Assembly: GCF_004801375.1 (NCBI RefSeq)
Contig: NZ_SSNZ01000012.1
Span: forward strand, 1-64,000
Source: Flavobacterium supellecticarium
GTDB taxonomy: Bacteria > Bacteroidota > Bacteroidia > Flavobacteriales > Flavobacteriaceae
Reading direction: 5' to 3'
Length of the DNA stretch: 64,000 nucleotides
Both the position numbers and the translations under genes were made by a program. Positions 1 through 9,304 of the stretch are shown here, in pieces. Each line of letters opens with the position of its first letter. Positions within the stretch are counted from its first letter, which is position 1. The notes beneath the pieces were generated by a model that made no database searches, had not been told where the DNA came from, and was given only the letters and a program-made list of their open reading frames with translations.

Positions 1-1015
1 CCGTGTTACTAATCTGACCGTTATTAATGTCTGATTGCGTCAATACATAAGTAGCTGTAGCCGTTCCGATAGCGCCCGGTGCTAATGTAGCCGGCGTTAC
101 CGCTAAGTTGGTTACACCTAATAGTGCGTCGTTGATCACAAGACCGTTAACCGTTACGTTACCCGTATTGGTTACGGTAAACGTATAGGTAATCGTTTCA
201 CCTACCTGGGCAAAAGTATCCGCATTGGTATCGTTAAACACCGCTGTTTTTACTAAGGCAATCGCTGGGTTTTGTGGTAAGGTTGTTACTGTTGGCGTAT
301 CATTCGTTGTACTGGTTCCTGAGGTATCCTGAACCGGATTACCCTGTGGCGATGTACCGCTTGCAATAGCCGTGTTACTAATCTGACCATTATTAATGTC
401 TGATTGCGTCAATACATAAGTAGCTGTAGCCGTTCCGGTAGCGCCCGGTGCTAATGTAGCCGGCGTTACCGCTAAGTTCGTTACACCTAATAGTGCGTCG
501 TTGATCACAAGACCGTTAACCGTTACGTTACCCGTGTTGGTTACGGTAAACGTATAGGTAATTGTCTCACCTACCTGTGCAAAAGTATCCGCATTGGTAT
601 CGTTAAACACCGCTGTTTTTACTAAGGCAATCGCAGGGTTTTGTGGTAAGGTTGTTACGGTTGGCGTATCATTCGTTGTACTGGTTCCTGAGGTATCCTG
701 AACCGGATTACCCTGTGGCGATGTACCACTTGCAATAGCCGTGTTACTAATCTGACCATTATTGATATCAGATTGTGTTAACGTATACATAGCTGTAGCC
801 GTTCCGATAGCGCCAGGTGCTAATGTAGCCGGCGTTACCGCTAAGTTCGTTACACCTAATAGTGCGTCGTTGATCACAAGACCGTTAACCGTTACGTTAC
901 CCGTGTTGGTTACGGTAAACGTATAGGTAATTGTCTCACCTACCTGTGCAAAAGTATCCGCATTGGTATCGTTAAACACCGCTGTTTTTACTAAGGCAAT
1001 CGCAGGGTTTTGTGT
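1..1015 (-). repeat. 369-bp tandem coding repeats (123 aa), about 2.8 copies in window
   Basis: The same sequence restarts at 1, 370 and 739, an exact 369-bp period, and the copies differ at only a few positions. Each unit encodes a DUF7507-like Ig-fold module with the motifs ALVKTAVFNDTNADTF, VGETITYTFTVTNTGNVTV and a linker rich in T, S, G and D. The array continues beyond the left edge. The third copy diverges near 1012, where it joins a more distant copy of the same domain. Confidence 0.93.
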
Positions 1016-4000
1016 CAATGTTGTTACCGTACATTTCGGACAACCAGAATCATATCCGTTATCTCCAGGTTGTGAAGGATTCGTCGGATCTTCTGATTCG
1101 TCGGTAACCGGACCTCCTGTTGGATCCTGACCGGTAACAGTCGCTAAGTTTCGAACAAATCCACTATTCAGATCCGCCTGTGTGATCGTATGGGTTGCCG
1201 TAACTGTTACACTTTGCCCTTGTGCCAAAGTCGCAATAGTTGCCGGGGAAATACTACCCGTATCCGCATTAGTATCCGTTACCGTAATATTGGTAACTGT
1301 TACATTTCCGGTATTGGTTACTACCAAAGTATAGTTGATCACATCACCAACGCTGTCATATGTTCCGTTGGCTGCGTCTTTTGTTAACGTTAATTCCGGT
1401 TCCATTACAAAAACCGTTACTACCGCTGTATCACAATTCGTTGGGTTTAACACCTGACAAATCTGATAGGTCAGCGTATAGGTTCCACCAGGTGTTCCCG
1501 GAATTACGTCTACGTTTCCATTCGGATTTAAAACTAAATTCGGGTTTGGTACCGTAGTCGTTAAGATTACTTCCGATGGCACTACTGCCGTTCCGTTTAA
1601 CGTATCATTCGTATATACATTCACAACATTCGTGGCACCTGTGGTTCCGTTGATGTTGGTAGCCGAGTCATTCACTGCGTCGATCGCAGGTGGTACTACC
1701 GTTACACTTACAACAGCCGTATCACAATTGGTTGGGTTTAATACCTCACAAATCTGGTACGTCAATGTATAGGTTCCTGCCGGAGTTCCCGGAATTACAT
1801 CTACGTTTCCATTCGGATTTAAAACTAAATTCGGGTTTGGTACCGTAGTGGTTAAGATAACTTCCGATGGCACTACTGCCGTTCCGTTTAACGTATCATT
1901 CGTATATACATTCACCACATTTGTCGCGCCTGTGGTTCCGTTGATGTTGGTAGCCGAGTCATTCACTGCGTCGATCGCCGGTGGTACTACCGTTACACTT
2001 ACAACAGCCGTATCACAATTCGTAGGGTTTAACACCTGACAAATCTGATAGGTCAGCGTATAGGTTCCTGCCGGAGTTCCCGGAATTACGTCTACGTTTC
2101 CATTCGGATTTAAAACTAAATTCGGGTTTGGTACCGTAGTCGTTAAGATTACTTCCGATGGCACTACTGCCGTTCCGTTTAACGTATCATTCGTATATAC
2201 ATTCACAACATTCGTGGCACCTGTGGTTCCGTTGATGTTGGTAGCGGAGTCATTTACTGCGTCAATCGCTGGTGGTACTACCGTTACACTTACCACTGCC
2301 GTATCACAATTGGTTGGGTTTAATACCTCACAAATCTGGTACGTCAATGTATAGGTTCCTGCCGGAGTTCCCGGAATTACATCTACGTTTCCATTCGGAT
2401 TTAAAACTAAATTCGGATTTGGTACCGTAGTGGTTAAGATAACTTCCGATGGCACTACTACCGTTCCGTTTAACGTATCATTCGTATATACATTCACAAC
2501 ATTCGTTGCGCCTGTAGTTCCATTGATGTTGGTAGCCGAGTCATTCACTGCGTCGATCGCAGGTGGTACTACCGTTACACTTACAACAGCCGTATCACAA
2601 TTCGTTGGGTTTAACACCTCACAAATCTGGTACGTCAATGTATAGGTTCCTGCCGGAGTTCCCGGAATTACATCTACGTTTCCATTCGGATTTAAAACTA
2701 AATTCGGGTTTGGTACCGTAGTCGTTAAGATTACTTCCGATGGCACTACTGCCGTTCCGTTTAACGTATCGTTCGTATAAACATTTACAACATTCGTGGC
2801 ACCTGTGGTTCCGTTGATGTTGGTAGCGGAATCATTCACTGCGTCAATCGCAGGTGGTACTACCGTTACACTTACCACTGCCGTATCACAATTCGTTGGG
2901 TTTAACACCTCACAAATCTGATAGGTCAAGGTATACGTTCCACCAGGTGTTCCTGGAATTACATCTACGCTTCCATTCGGATTTAAAACTAAATTCGGGT
3001 TTGGTACCGTAGTCGTTAAGATTACTTCCGATGGCACTACTGCCGTTCCGTTTAACGTATCATTCGTATAAACATTTACAACATTCGTGGCACCTGTGGT
3101 TCCGTTGATGTTGGTAGCCGAATCATTCACTGCGTCGATCGCAGGTGGTACTACCGTTACACTTACAACAGCCGTATCACAATTCGTTGGGTTTAACACC
3201 TCACAAATCTGATACGTCAAGGTATACGTTCCACCAGGTGTTCCTGGAATCACATCTACGCTTCCATTCGGATTTAAAACTAAATTCGGGTTTGGTACCG
3301 TAGTCGTTAAGATCACTTCCGATGGCACTACTGCCGTTCCGTTTAACGTATCGTTCGTATAAACATTTACAACATTCGTGGCACCTGTGGTTCCGTTGAT
3401 GTTGGTAGCGGAATCATTCACTGCGTCAATCGCAGGTGGTACTACCGTTACACTTACCACTGCCGTATCACAATTCGTTGGGTTTAACACCTCACAAATC
3501 TGATAGGTCAAGGTATACGTTCCACCAGGTGTTCCTGGAATTACATCTACGCTTCCATTCGGATTTAAAACTAAATTCGGGTTTGGTACCGTAGTCGTTA
3601 AGATTACTTCCGATGGCACTACTGCCGTTCCGTTTAACGTATCATTCGTATAAACATTTACAACATTCGTGACACCTGTGGTTCCGTTGATGTTGGTAGC
3701 CGAATCATTCACTGCGTCGATCGCAGGTGGTACTACCGTTACACTTACCACTGCCGTATCACAATTCGTTGGGTTTAACACCTCACAAATCTGATACGTC
3801 AAGGTATACGTTCCACCAGGTGTTCCTGGAATCACATCTACGCTTCCATTCGGATTTAAAACTAAATTCGGGTTTGGTACCGTAGTAGTTAAGATCACTT
3901 CCGATGGCACTACTGCCGTTCCGTTTAACGTATCGTTCGTATACACATTTACAACATTCGTGGCACCTGTGGTTCCGTTGATGTTGGTAGCAGAATCATT

Positions 4001-6811
4001 CGCTGCGTCGATCGCCGCTGGCACTACCGTTACACTCACAACAGCCGTATCACAGTTGGTTGGGTTTAATACCTGACAAATCTGATAGGTTAATGTATAG
4101 GTTCCTGCCGGAGTTCCCGGAATTACGTCTACGTTTCCATTCGGATTTAAAACTAAATTCGGGTTTGGTACCGTAGTCGTTAAGATTACTTCCGATGGCA
4201 CTACTGCCGTTCCGTTTAACGTATCGTTCGTATACACATTCAACACATTTGTCGCGCCTGTCGTTCCGTTGATGTTGGTAGCCGAATCGTTATTAGCATC
4301 GATCACACTAGTTGCGCGTGTTGGCGTAATTGTGGACGTATTGTTAGCTGGATTCGGATCATTTTCAATACCCGAAATCACCGCGCTATTGGTATACGTT
4401 CCTGTTGCGTTTACCGTAGCTGTAAGCGTTAAGGTATACGACTGCCCATTGGCCATATTACCAATCGTCCATAATCCGGTTACATTATTAAATGTTCCTC
4501 CGGTGGTTGTTGCAGATACATATGTATAACCAGTTGGCAACTGTTCTACAACCTGAACACCGGTAGCATTTCCGGCTCCGTTGTTTGTAGCAACAATGGT
4601 AAAGACAATCTGATCCCCTACCGATGGTGTCATGGTAGCGGTCGTTTTGCTCACTGCCAAGTCGGCCGAAACTGTTGGTGTAATGGTATTGTATTTAATA
4701 TTATTACAATTCTCCACAGCCGTACCATTTAAACACTCCAAATGCGGATCCGTAGGTGGATTCGTTCCCGGGTTGGTTGCATCCGGATCGGTAACGTCTG
4801 CCGGTCGTATAATACTGGCTTCTACTGTTAAGGCTTGTCCGCCTGCAGCTGCACCAACAGTTCCGTTAATGGTAAACACCACTTGTCCGCCATTGGTCAT
4901 ATTCAGATTCGCCGAATAGTTACCGGTAACCGGATCGATTGTTCCGTTTACCACGACAACCGTTCCCTGGCTGTTGACATAGGTTACCGAGCTAATGGTA
5001 AAACCGGCCGGTACAATAAAGTTAAAACCGGCACCGGTTACGGCACTCGGTCCGTTGTTGGATACGGTTACTGTATAGTGCATATTTTGTCCGGCAATAA
5101 CTGTAGTCGTCGACGGTACGATGCTCACTACTTCCAGATCGGCAGCAGCAACGACAAGATCCAGATTTTTTACAACAACGGCACCCGGCACAAAACTCCA
5201 GGTATCCATTGATTTTTCGTTTCCGAAACTCGATGATCCGGTTCCACTATTTCCACTTCCGCTACTTCCGGAGGTGTATAATCCCCATTTATGACCGTTA
5301 GTATTACTTGAAATTCCGTTGCTTCCGGAAGCTGTAGGGTTCGACTTGTGTGTTGCCATTCCTCCCGTCACATCGCTATCATCCCAATATACCAGATCTT
5401 TAGTTGGCGAGAATAAATTGTAGCTGCTATCCAGCTGCTCTATAATAATTCCTCCCGGGTTAATTTCCATATCGATAAACGGAAAGTGTACTTCTGCCCC
5501 AAATAATTGTACACGGATTTCCCCGATATTCGTTCCCGCCGGAAGGATGTTTCCATTTCCGTCTTTACCGTCCCAAAATACGGTATTGGTTCCTACGATA
5601 CAGTTTCCTGTGATAGTCCTTGTTGGAAAACCTCCCAGAATCTCAATTTTGTAAGTCCCTGCCAGATTCGAATCAAAACCGATATAAGCGCCTTTATTAC
5701 CCGATAAATCCGGTGTTCCTTCCACTCCGGTATAGGTAATATTGGATGCTGTTGGCGTTAAAACCGAATTTTTTAACCAGGTAGTGGTTCCGCCACTCAT
5801 ACTGGCACTTGTTGGTAAATCCAACGCCGGTTTTGAGTAGAAAATTTTATGAGTTACATTCGACCCGGAATCCGCGCTTCTCGGATCATGAATCCGGAAT
5901 TGTGCATCGGTTGGATCCGAAATATTCAAACTTTTATATGAAGAGCTACCCGAAGCGGTCAGGAATCCTTTATTATTTACGAAGAAGGTAAATCCTACCC
6001 CATTCGAACCATTGTTCGTAACACGATACGCAATACCATCGCGTGTTAATACATACATATTCCCGTAAAAAGCCTTATTAGCCAAAAACGAAGAACCCGA
6101 GATATGCAGGTTTAGGATATTGGTATATACCCTCCCGTTAACCCAGGCCGAATTGGCACTGTTCCGTACCGATACATCCCAGGCGGCAATAAGCTCGGTA
6201 TTGGTTCCCTGTGTCCAGTTGGCATCGGCAGCAATATCGGTTACACTCGGTGATGACGAGCTGACATCCGATCCAGACGGTAGAAATTCTACCTTCCAGA
6301 TTCCTTCGTTTCCAGATGTTACTACGGTATTAAAAGGCTGGTAGCGGTTAGCTCCCGTTGCCTGTCCCGAGTATAAAGGACCAGCTAACTCTTCGGCTCT
6401 GCTGGCGATTCTACCAATGGCATTATTTGCCGAAAGATAAACCGTACCATCCGGTGCTGTTAGTCGGATTCTACCATTTCCCAACCCCTGTGCACTGGAA
6501 GCAGCCGCAATCGTTTCACCGACTTTAGCATACACATAATGTGTTCCCAATGTTTTAAAAGGCCAGGATCGCAGGGTTGTCCCCCCCGTTGATTCATACT
6601 GATTACTGTATAAAAATGCACGGTTTCCGGTGGCACCCGAAGGATAAAAATCCCTACTACCATCGGCAAACATTACATTCCATAAACCGGTAATCATAAA
6701 AATAAAGAACAAGAAGCTGTATTTTCTCATGTTGGAAAGCAACAATGAAACACTACTACCTCGCTGTCGATAGGACAAATTCTTGTCGCTATAACTGTAA
6801 TTTTCGTTCAT
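1..6811 (-). CDS. Giant secreted repeat protein (DUF11/DUF7507-type), 3' end outside window
   Basis: The minus strand is open without a stop from an ATG at 6811 to the window edge, at least 2,270 codons. The N-terminus has a charged stretch and then a hydrophobic signal-like segment starting MRKYSFLFFIFMI; an in-frame ATG at 6730 would put this segment first and may be the true start. Residues about 30-550 are unique, with a Gly/Ser-rich stretch near 515-540. Two DUF11-like beta-sandwich domains follow (about 555-690 and 715-830), then ten 97-residue repeats (about 835-1800), one DUF7507-like domain (about 1805-1930) and 123-residue DUF7507-like repeats to the edge. Such proteins in Flavobacteriaceae usually end in a gliding-motility or T9SS C-terminal domain; that part is not visible here. 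An adhesin or cell-surface fibre is inferred. Confidence 0.9.
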   Translation of the reverse strand, partial: MNENYSYSDKNLSYRQRGSSVSLLLSNMRKYSFLFFIFMITGLWNVMFADGSRDFYPSGATGNRAFLYSNQYESTGGTTLRSWPFKTLGTHYVYAKVGETIAAASSAQGLGNGRIRLTAPDGTVYLSANNAIGRIASRAEELAGPLYSGQATGANRYQPFNTVVTSGNEGIWKVEFLPSGSDVSSSSPSVTDIAADANWTQGTNTELIAAWDVSVRNSANSAWVNGRVYTNILNLHISGSSFLANKAFYGNMYVLTRDGIAYRVTNNGSNGVGFTFFVNNKGFLTASGSSSYKSLNISDPTDAQFRIHDPRSADSGSNVTHKIFYSKPALDLPTSASMSGGTTTWLKNSVLTPTASNITYTGVEGTPDLSGNKGAYIGFDSNLAGTYKIEILGGFPTRTITGNCIVGTNTVFWDGKDGNGNILPAGTNIGEIRVQLFGAEVHFPFIDMEINPGGIIIEQLDSSYNLFSPTKDLVYWDDSDVTGGMATHKSNPTASGSNGISSNTNGHKWGLYTSGSSGSGNSGTGSSSFGNEKSMDTWSFVPGAVVVKNLDLVVAAADLEVVSIVPSTTTVIAGQNMHYTVTVSNNGPSAVTGAGFNFIVPAGFTISSVTYVNSQGTVVVVNGTIDPVTGNYSANLNMTNGGQVVFTINGTVGAAAGGQALTVEASIIRPADVTDPDATNPGTNPPTDPHLECLNGTAVENCNNIKYNTITPTVSADLAVSKTTATMTPSVGDQIVFTIVATNNGAGNATGVQVVEQLPTGYTYVSATTTGGTFNNVTGLWTIGNMANGQSYTLTLTATVNATGTYTNSAVISGIENDPNPANNTSTITPTRATSVIDANNDSATNINGTTGATNVLNVYTNDTLNGTAVVPSEVILTTTVPNPNLVLNPNGNVDVIPGTPAGTYTLTYQICQVLNPTNCDTAVVSVTVVPAAIDAANDSATNINGTTGATNVVNVYTNDTLNGTAVVPSEVILTTTVPNPNLVLNPNGSVDVIPGTPGGTYTLTYQICEVLNPTNCDTAVVSVTVVPPAIDAVNDSATNINGTTGVTNVVNVYTNDTLNGTAVVPSEVILTTTVPNPNLVLNPNGSVDVIPGTPGGTYTLTYQICEVLNPTNCDTAVVSVTVVPPAIDAVNDSATNINGTTGATNVVNVYTNDTLNGTAVVPSEVILTTTVPNPNLVLNPNGSVDVIPGTPGGTYTLTYQICEVLNPTNCDTAVVSVTVVPPAIDAVNDSATNINGTTGATNVVNVYTNDTLNGTAVVPSEVILTTTVPNPNLVLNPNGSVDVIPGTPGGTYTLTYQICEVLNPTNCDTAVVSVTVVPPAIDAVNDSATNINGTTGATNVVNVYTNDTLNGTAVVPSEVILTTTVPNPNLVLNPNGNVDVIPGTPAGTYTLTYQICEVLNPTNCDTAVVSVTVVPPAIDAVNDSATNINGTTGATNVVNVYTNDTLNGTVVVPSEVILTTTVPNPNLVLNPNGNVDVIPGTPAGTYTLTYQICEVLNPTNCDTAVVSVTVVPPAIDAVNDSATNINGTTGATNVVNVYTNDTLNGTAVVPSEVILTTTVPNPNLVLNPNGNVDVIPGTPAGTYTLTYQICQVLNPTNCDTAVVSVTVVPPAIDAVNDSATNINGTTGATNVVNVYTNDTLNGTAVVPSEVILTTTVPNPNLVLNPNGNVDVIPGTPAGTYTLTYQICEVLNPTNCDTAVVSVTVVPPAIDAVNDSATNINGTTGATNVVNVYTNDTLNGTAVVPSEVILTTTVPNPNLVLNPNGNVDVIPGTPGGTYTLTYQICQVLNPTNCDTAVVTVFVMEPELTLTKDAANGTYDSVGDVINYTLVVTNTGNVTVTNITVTDTNADTGSISPATIATLAQGQSVTVTATHTITQADLNSGFVRNLATVTGQDPTGGPVTDESEDPTNPSQPGDNGYDSGCPKCTVTTLTQNPAIALVKTAVFNDTNADTFAQVGETITYTFTVTNTGNVTVNGLVINDALLGVTNLAVTPATLAPGAIGTATAMYTLTQSDINNGQISNTAIASGTSPQGNPVQDTSGTSTTNDTPTVTTLPQNPAIALVKTAVFNDTNADTFAQVGETITYTFTVTNTGNVTVNGLVINDALLGVTNLAVTPATLAPGATGTATATYVLTQSDINNGQISNTAIASGTSPQGNPVQDTSGTSTTNDTPTVTTLPQNPAIALVKTAVFNDTNADTFAQVGETITYTFTVTNTGNVTVNGLVINDALLGVTNLAVTPATLAPGAIGTATATYVLTQSDINNGQISNT
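1397..4306 (-). repeat. Ten 291-bp tandem coding repeats (97 aa)
   Basis: A fixed marker (TATCACAATT, TATCACAGTT in the last copy) recurs at 1429, 1720, 2011, 2302, 2593, 2884, 3175, 3466, 3757 and 4048, always 291 bp apart. Each 97-residue unit contains NDSATNINGTTG, VYTNDTLNGTAVVPSEV, NPNLVLNPNG and TYTLTYQIC, with two cysteines per unit (QIC and TNCDTA). Copies are near-identical at DNA level. Variant bases alternate between neighbours, so the array has a two-unit (582-bp) higher-order period in places. Unit borders are approximate. Confidence 0.95.
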
Positions 6812-6880
6812 TTTTCTGGTTTTTAATTTTACTCTCTTGTAAGATTTTGCAAGTGCGAAATTCTAAAAACCGAAAGGCTA

Positions 6881-6931
6881 AAACGTTTCAATCGTGTGGC
6901 ATGACGTACTTCCCACACGATTGAAACGTTT
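6881..6931. promoter_or_regulatory. Perfect 19-bp inverted repeat in the leader of the giant gene
   Basis: Positions 6881-6899 and 6913-6931 are perfect reverse complements separated by 13 nt. The element lies about 70 bp upstream of the giant gene start and after the terminator of the AraC gene. An RNA made toward the giant gene would form a very stable hairpin. Whether it acts as operator, attenuator or RNA-stabilising leader is unknown. Confidence 0.7.
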
Positions 6932-7004
6932 AAAAATTTTCATAAAAAACTGTAAGACAAATAGTTAAAAATAAACCGTAAAAAAACAGGTAAAAATACG
7001 GGCA

Positions 7005-7035
7005 CAAAAAAACCGGATTTTCGATCCGGTTTTTA
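7005..7035 (-). terminator. Rho-independent terminator after the AraC gene pair
   Basis: A 10-bp stem (7009-7018 with 7024-7033) and 5-nt loop are followed, in the minus direction, by a run of T. It lies about 30 bp past the stop at 7064. Confidence 0.8.
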
Positions 7036-7063
7036 GTTATTGTTTTGCGTTATTTTTTTAGGG

Positions 7064-8119
7064 TTATCGGTATTCTGATGGTGTACATCCCATTTGATTT
7101 TTAAAATAACGGTTGAAGGTTACTTTGGAATTAAATCCGCTTTTAAATGCAATTTCTTCCAGATTCGTTTCCGGTTCTTCCAATAGTAATTTGCAGGAAT
7201 GATTTATCCTATACATATTGATGTATTGATAGAACGTCTGATTGATTTTGGTATTAAACAATTGCGTCAGGTGGTGTTTTGGAATTTTGACTTTTCGGGA
7301 CAAACTTTCTAAAGAGAGTTCGGTATCGAGAAAAACCTGTTCCGTTTCCATGATCGTGTTGAGCTTTTGTTCGTATTCCCGTAATATCTCAACGGTAAGC
7401 GCCGATTTTTGATATTGTCGCGGAGCCGAAATTGGGACTGATTCTTCCGATTCTTCATCCACACCGGCTTTTACCAAAAGGTTATTGATCGAATATTTAA
7501 AAATCAGAAAAGAAACAAACAACATCGCTCCATATATTATCATTCCCGGTAATAATGACCCGATGTCTTCTTTTCGGAGTATTTTCGAAACAATAATACT
7601 GGCAAGCAAACTGGCAATTAACAATAACCAGGTCGCTCCTGAGTTGATCAACTTACGGATGCGGTTATCGGAGATAGCCTTTTTATGGTTTAAGAAAACA
7701 TACAAAACATAACCAACCATTGATACCACCACCCCGGAATAGAGAACTTCAAAATAATACAATCCGTAATTGCGTCGCCATTCCGGAGAAATCAAAAAAA
7801 TCACATAACCAATCGTTGCCACTAAAAACGGACTTCCATGTTTTATGACGTTGCTTCGACCTAACCGCTTTTCGTGATTCGAAAACGATAAAAAATACAA
7901 CATGGGCCCATAAAGCAATCCAAACGGTGCAGCTCGATCGATAAATGGCAACTCTTCAAAATAATAGCGGGATAAAAAGGCGTAAGCCGAATGGAATAAC
8001 GAAATCCATACTACATAACGGATAACTTTATCAAATAATTTATCAGATTTGGTTTTCAGGAGCACATATAAGGTAAGAGCATTACAGCCAAACACCAGTG
8101 CTAACAACAAAAAGAGCAT
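7064..8119 (-). CDS. AraC-family regulator with N-terminal membrane domain
   Basis: The 351-residue protein has about six or seven hydrophobic helices in residues 1-215 and then a cytoplasmic C-terminal AraC DNA-binding domain (about 245-351). The second helix-turn-helix carries the family pattern EEIAFKSGFNSKVTFNRYFK, ending GCTPSEYR. Membrane-anchored AraC proteins of this kind are common in Bacteroidetes, and the signal is presumably sensed in the membrane. It lies 12 bp downstream of a paralogue of the same architecture, probably in one transcript, and ends at a terminator. The neighbouring giant surface-protein gene is a possible target, by position only. Confidence 0.9.
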   Translation of the reverse strand: MLFLLLALVFGCNALTLYVLLKTKSDKLFDKVIRYVVWISLFHSAYAFLSRYYFEELPFIDRAAPFGLLYGPMLYFLSFSNHEKRLGRSNVIKHGSPFLVATIGYVIFLISPEWRRNYGLYYFEVLYSGVVVSMVGYVLYVFLNHKKAISDNRIRKLINSGATWLLLIASLLASIIVSKILRKEDIGSLLPGMIIYGAMLFVSFLIFKYSINNLLVKAGVDEESEESVPISAPRQYQKSALTVEILREYEQKLNTIMETEQVFLDTELSLESLSRKVKIPKHHLTQLFNTKINQTFYQYINMYRINHSCKLLLEEPETNLEEIAFKSGFNSKVTFNRYFKNQMGCTPSEYR

Positions 8120-8131
8120 ACGATGTCCTAT

Positions 8132-9079
8132 TTATAAATGTTGTACTTTTATTTTATAATAAGACGGTAAATAGCCGGTATATTCTTTAAAATAGCGGTT
8201 AAAGGAGGTTTTGGAATTAAATCCGCAATCATACGCCAGCGATTCAATTTTAATTCCGGAATCTTTTTTCAGACAGGAAATGGCATACTCAATGCGCAAT
8301 TCCGCTATATATTGATAGAAATTTTTCCCAAAACAACCGTTTAACAATTGCGACAAATGATGTTTCGGAATCGTCGTTTCGATCGAAAGCATTTCGAGTG
8401 AAATATCGGGATTTCGGTATATATTCGTTTCACGAATGCATTTTTCGAGCGTCTCTCTATACATCAAAGATGTTGCTACATCGATACCCGGCAGTACTAC
8501 AGGATTCTTTTTTAGTATCCGTCTTCCTTTTTCTTTTTTTCCGTAGAAAACCAGAAATATCAGAATCAACACGCTAAAAATACCCAATTGAAAAAAGAGC
8601 ATTGAAACCGGATCAAAGCCAAAATCCAGTATACCAAACCCAACACGAAGCGCAAGCAGGACCACTAATAAAGCGGCAAAATAACAACCGTATGCTAATA
8701 CTTGTAAAAATTCTTTTTCGAAAACAGTTACCAAATGTTCTTTTTTGCATACAACCGTTACCGCCACGGCATACGAACACAGTGAAACCGCCAATGCAAA
8801 TAAGTAGATGGTATGATACAATTGCCAGTCACCAAAGGCAACAGCATCGACTTTAAAAACAAGATACAGTCCGCTAAAAAGAAAAAAGGGTAATGTGTGC
8901 ATCCAAAGCGTAACCCGTTCCATTTCACGGACAATCAACAGCAATAGTGGTCCGTATAACAGCCCGAGCGGCACACGTTGATTCCAATAGAAACTGGCAA
9001 CATGTACAACCGATACTATTAAAATAAGCTTTAAAACACCTTTCAATCGGGCATTGTCAAACAATATTTTGATATACAT
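8132..9079 (-). CDS. AraC-family regulator with N-terminal membrane domain (paralogue)
   Basis: This 315-residue protein repeats the architecture of its downstream neighbour: multiple hydrophobic helices to about residue 195, then an AraC domain containing IPKHHLSQLLNGCFGKNFYQ and CGFNSKTSFNRYFKEYTGYLPS. The shared IPKHHL(S/T)QL and GFNSK motifs show that the two arose by duplication, although the membrane halves have diverged. It is the first gene of the pair. Its start faces the sensor kinase gene across a 225-bp divergent intergenic region, which should hold both promoters. Confidence 0.88.
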   Translation of the reverse strand: MYIKILFDNARLKGVLKLILIVSVVHVASFYWNQRVPLGLLYGPLLLLIVREMERVTLWMHTLPFFLFSGLYLVFKVDAVAFGDWQLYHTIYLFALAVSLCSYAVAVTVVCKKEHLVTVFEKEFLQVLAYGCYFAALLVVLLALRVGFGILDFGFDPVSMLFFQLGIFSVLILIFLVFYGKKEKGRRILKKNPVVLPGIDVATSLMYRETLEKCIRETNIYRNPDISLEMLSIETTIPKHHLSQLLNGCFGKNFYQYIAELRIEYAISCLKKDSGIKIESLAYDCGFNSKTSFNRYFKEYTGYLPSYYKIKVQHL

Positions 9080-9304
9080 AATGTTGTATTTAGGATTGAC
9101 TTTAACATAGACATCGCATTAGTATCAATTCTAAAATTTGGGGAATACAAATATCAGTAGTTCAAAACAATTCCTTTGTACGGATTATTAATCATTTCTG
9201 TAGAATTATTTCTACAAAAACAGTTGTTAAATCTTGTATATTTTTTTGTAATATTGGATCTTTCCCGACAACCCTCAGATGATCAGTTTGTCAAAATCGT
9301 TCCT

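Noticed and set aside
1397..4306. Regularly spaced repeats considered as a CRISPR array
   Set aside because: The 291-bp units are contiguous coding repeats in one frame with no short repeat/unique spacer pattern and no cas genes.
1190..6344. Several plus-strand frames of 60-125 codons opposite the giant gene
   Set aside because: They repeat with the DNA repeat period and are low-complexity antisense of the coding repeats; no start context or domain supports them.
6460..6669. Short minus-strand frame inside the giant gene's 5' part
   Set aside because: It overlaps the long frame in another phase; the long frame gives a coherent signal peptide and domain sequence, so this is a shadow.
9176..9304. 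N-terminal extension of the sensor kinase
   Set aside because: The extra 43 codons have no signal peptide logic, while the ATG at 9305 begins a typical one.
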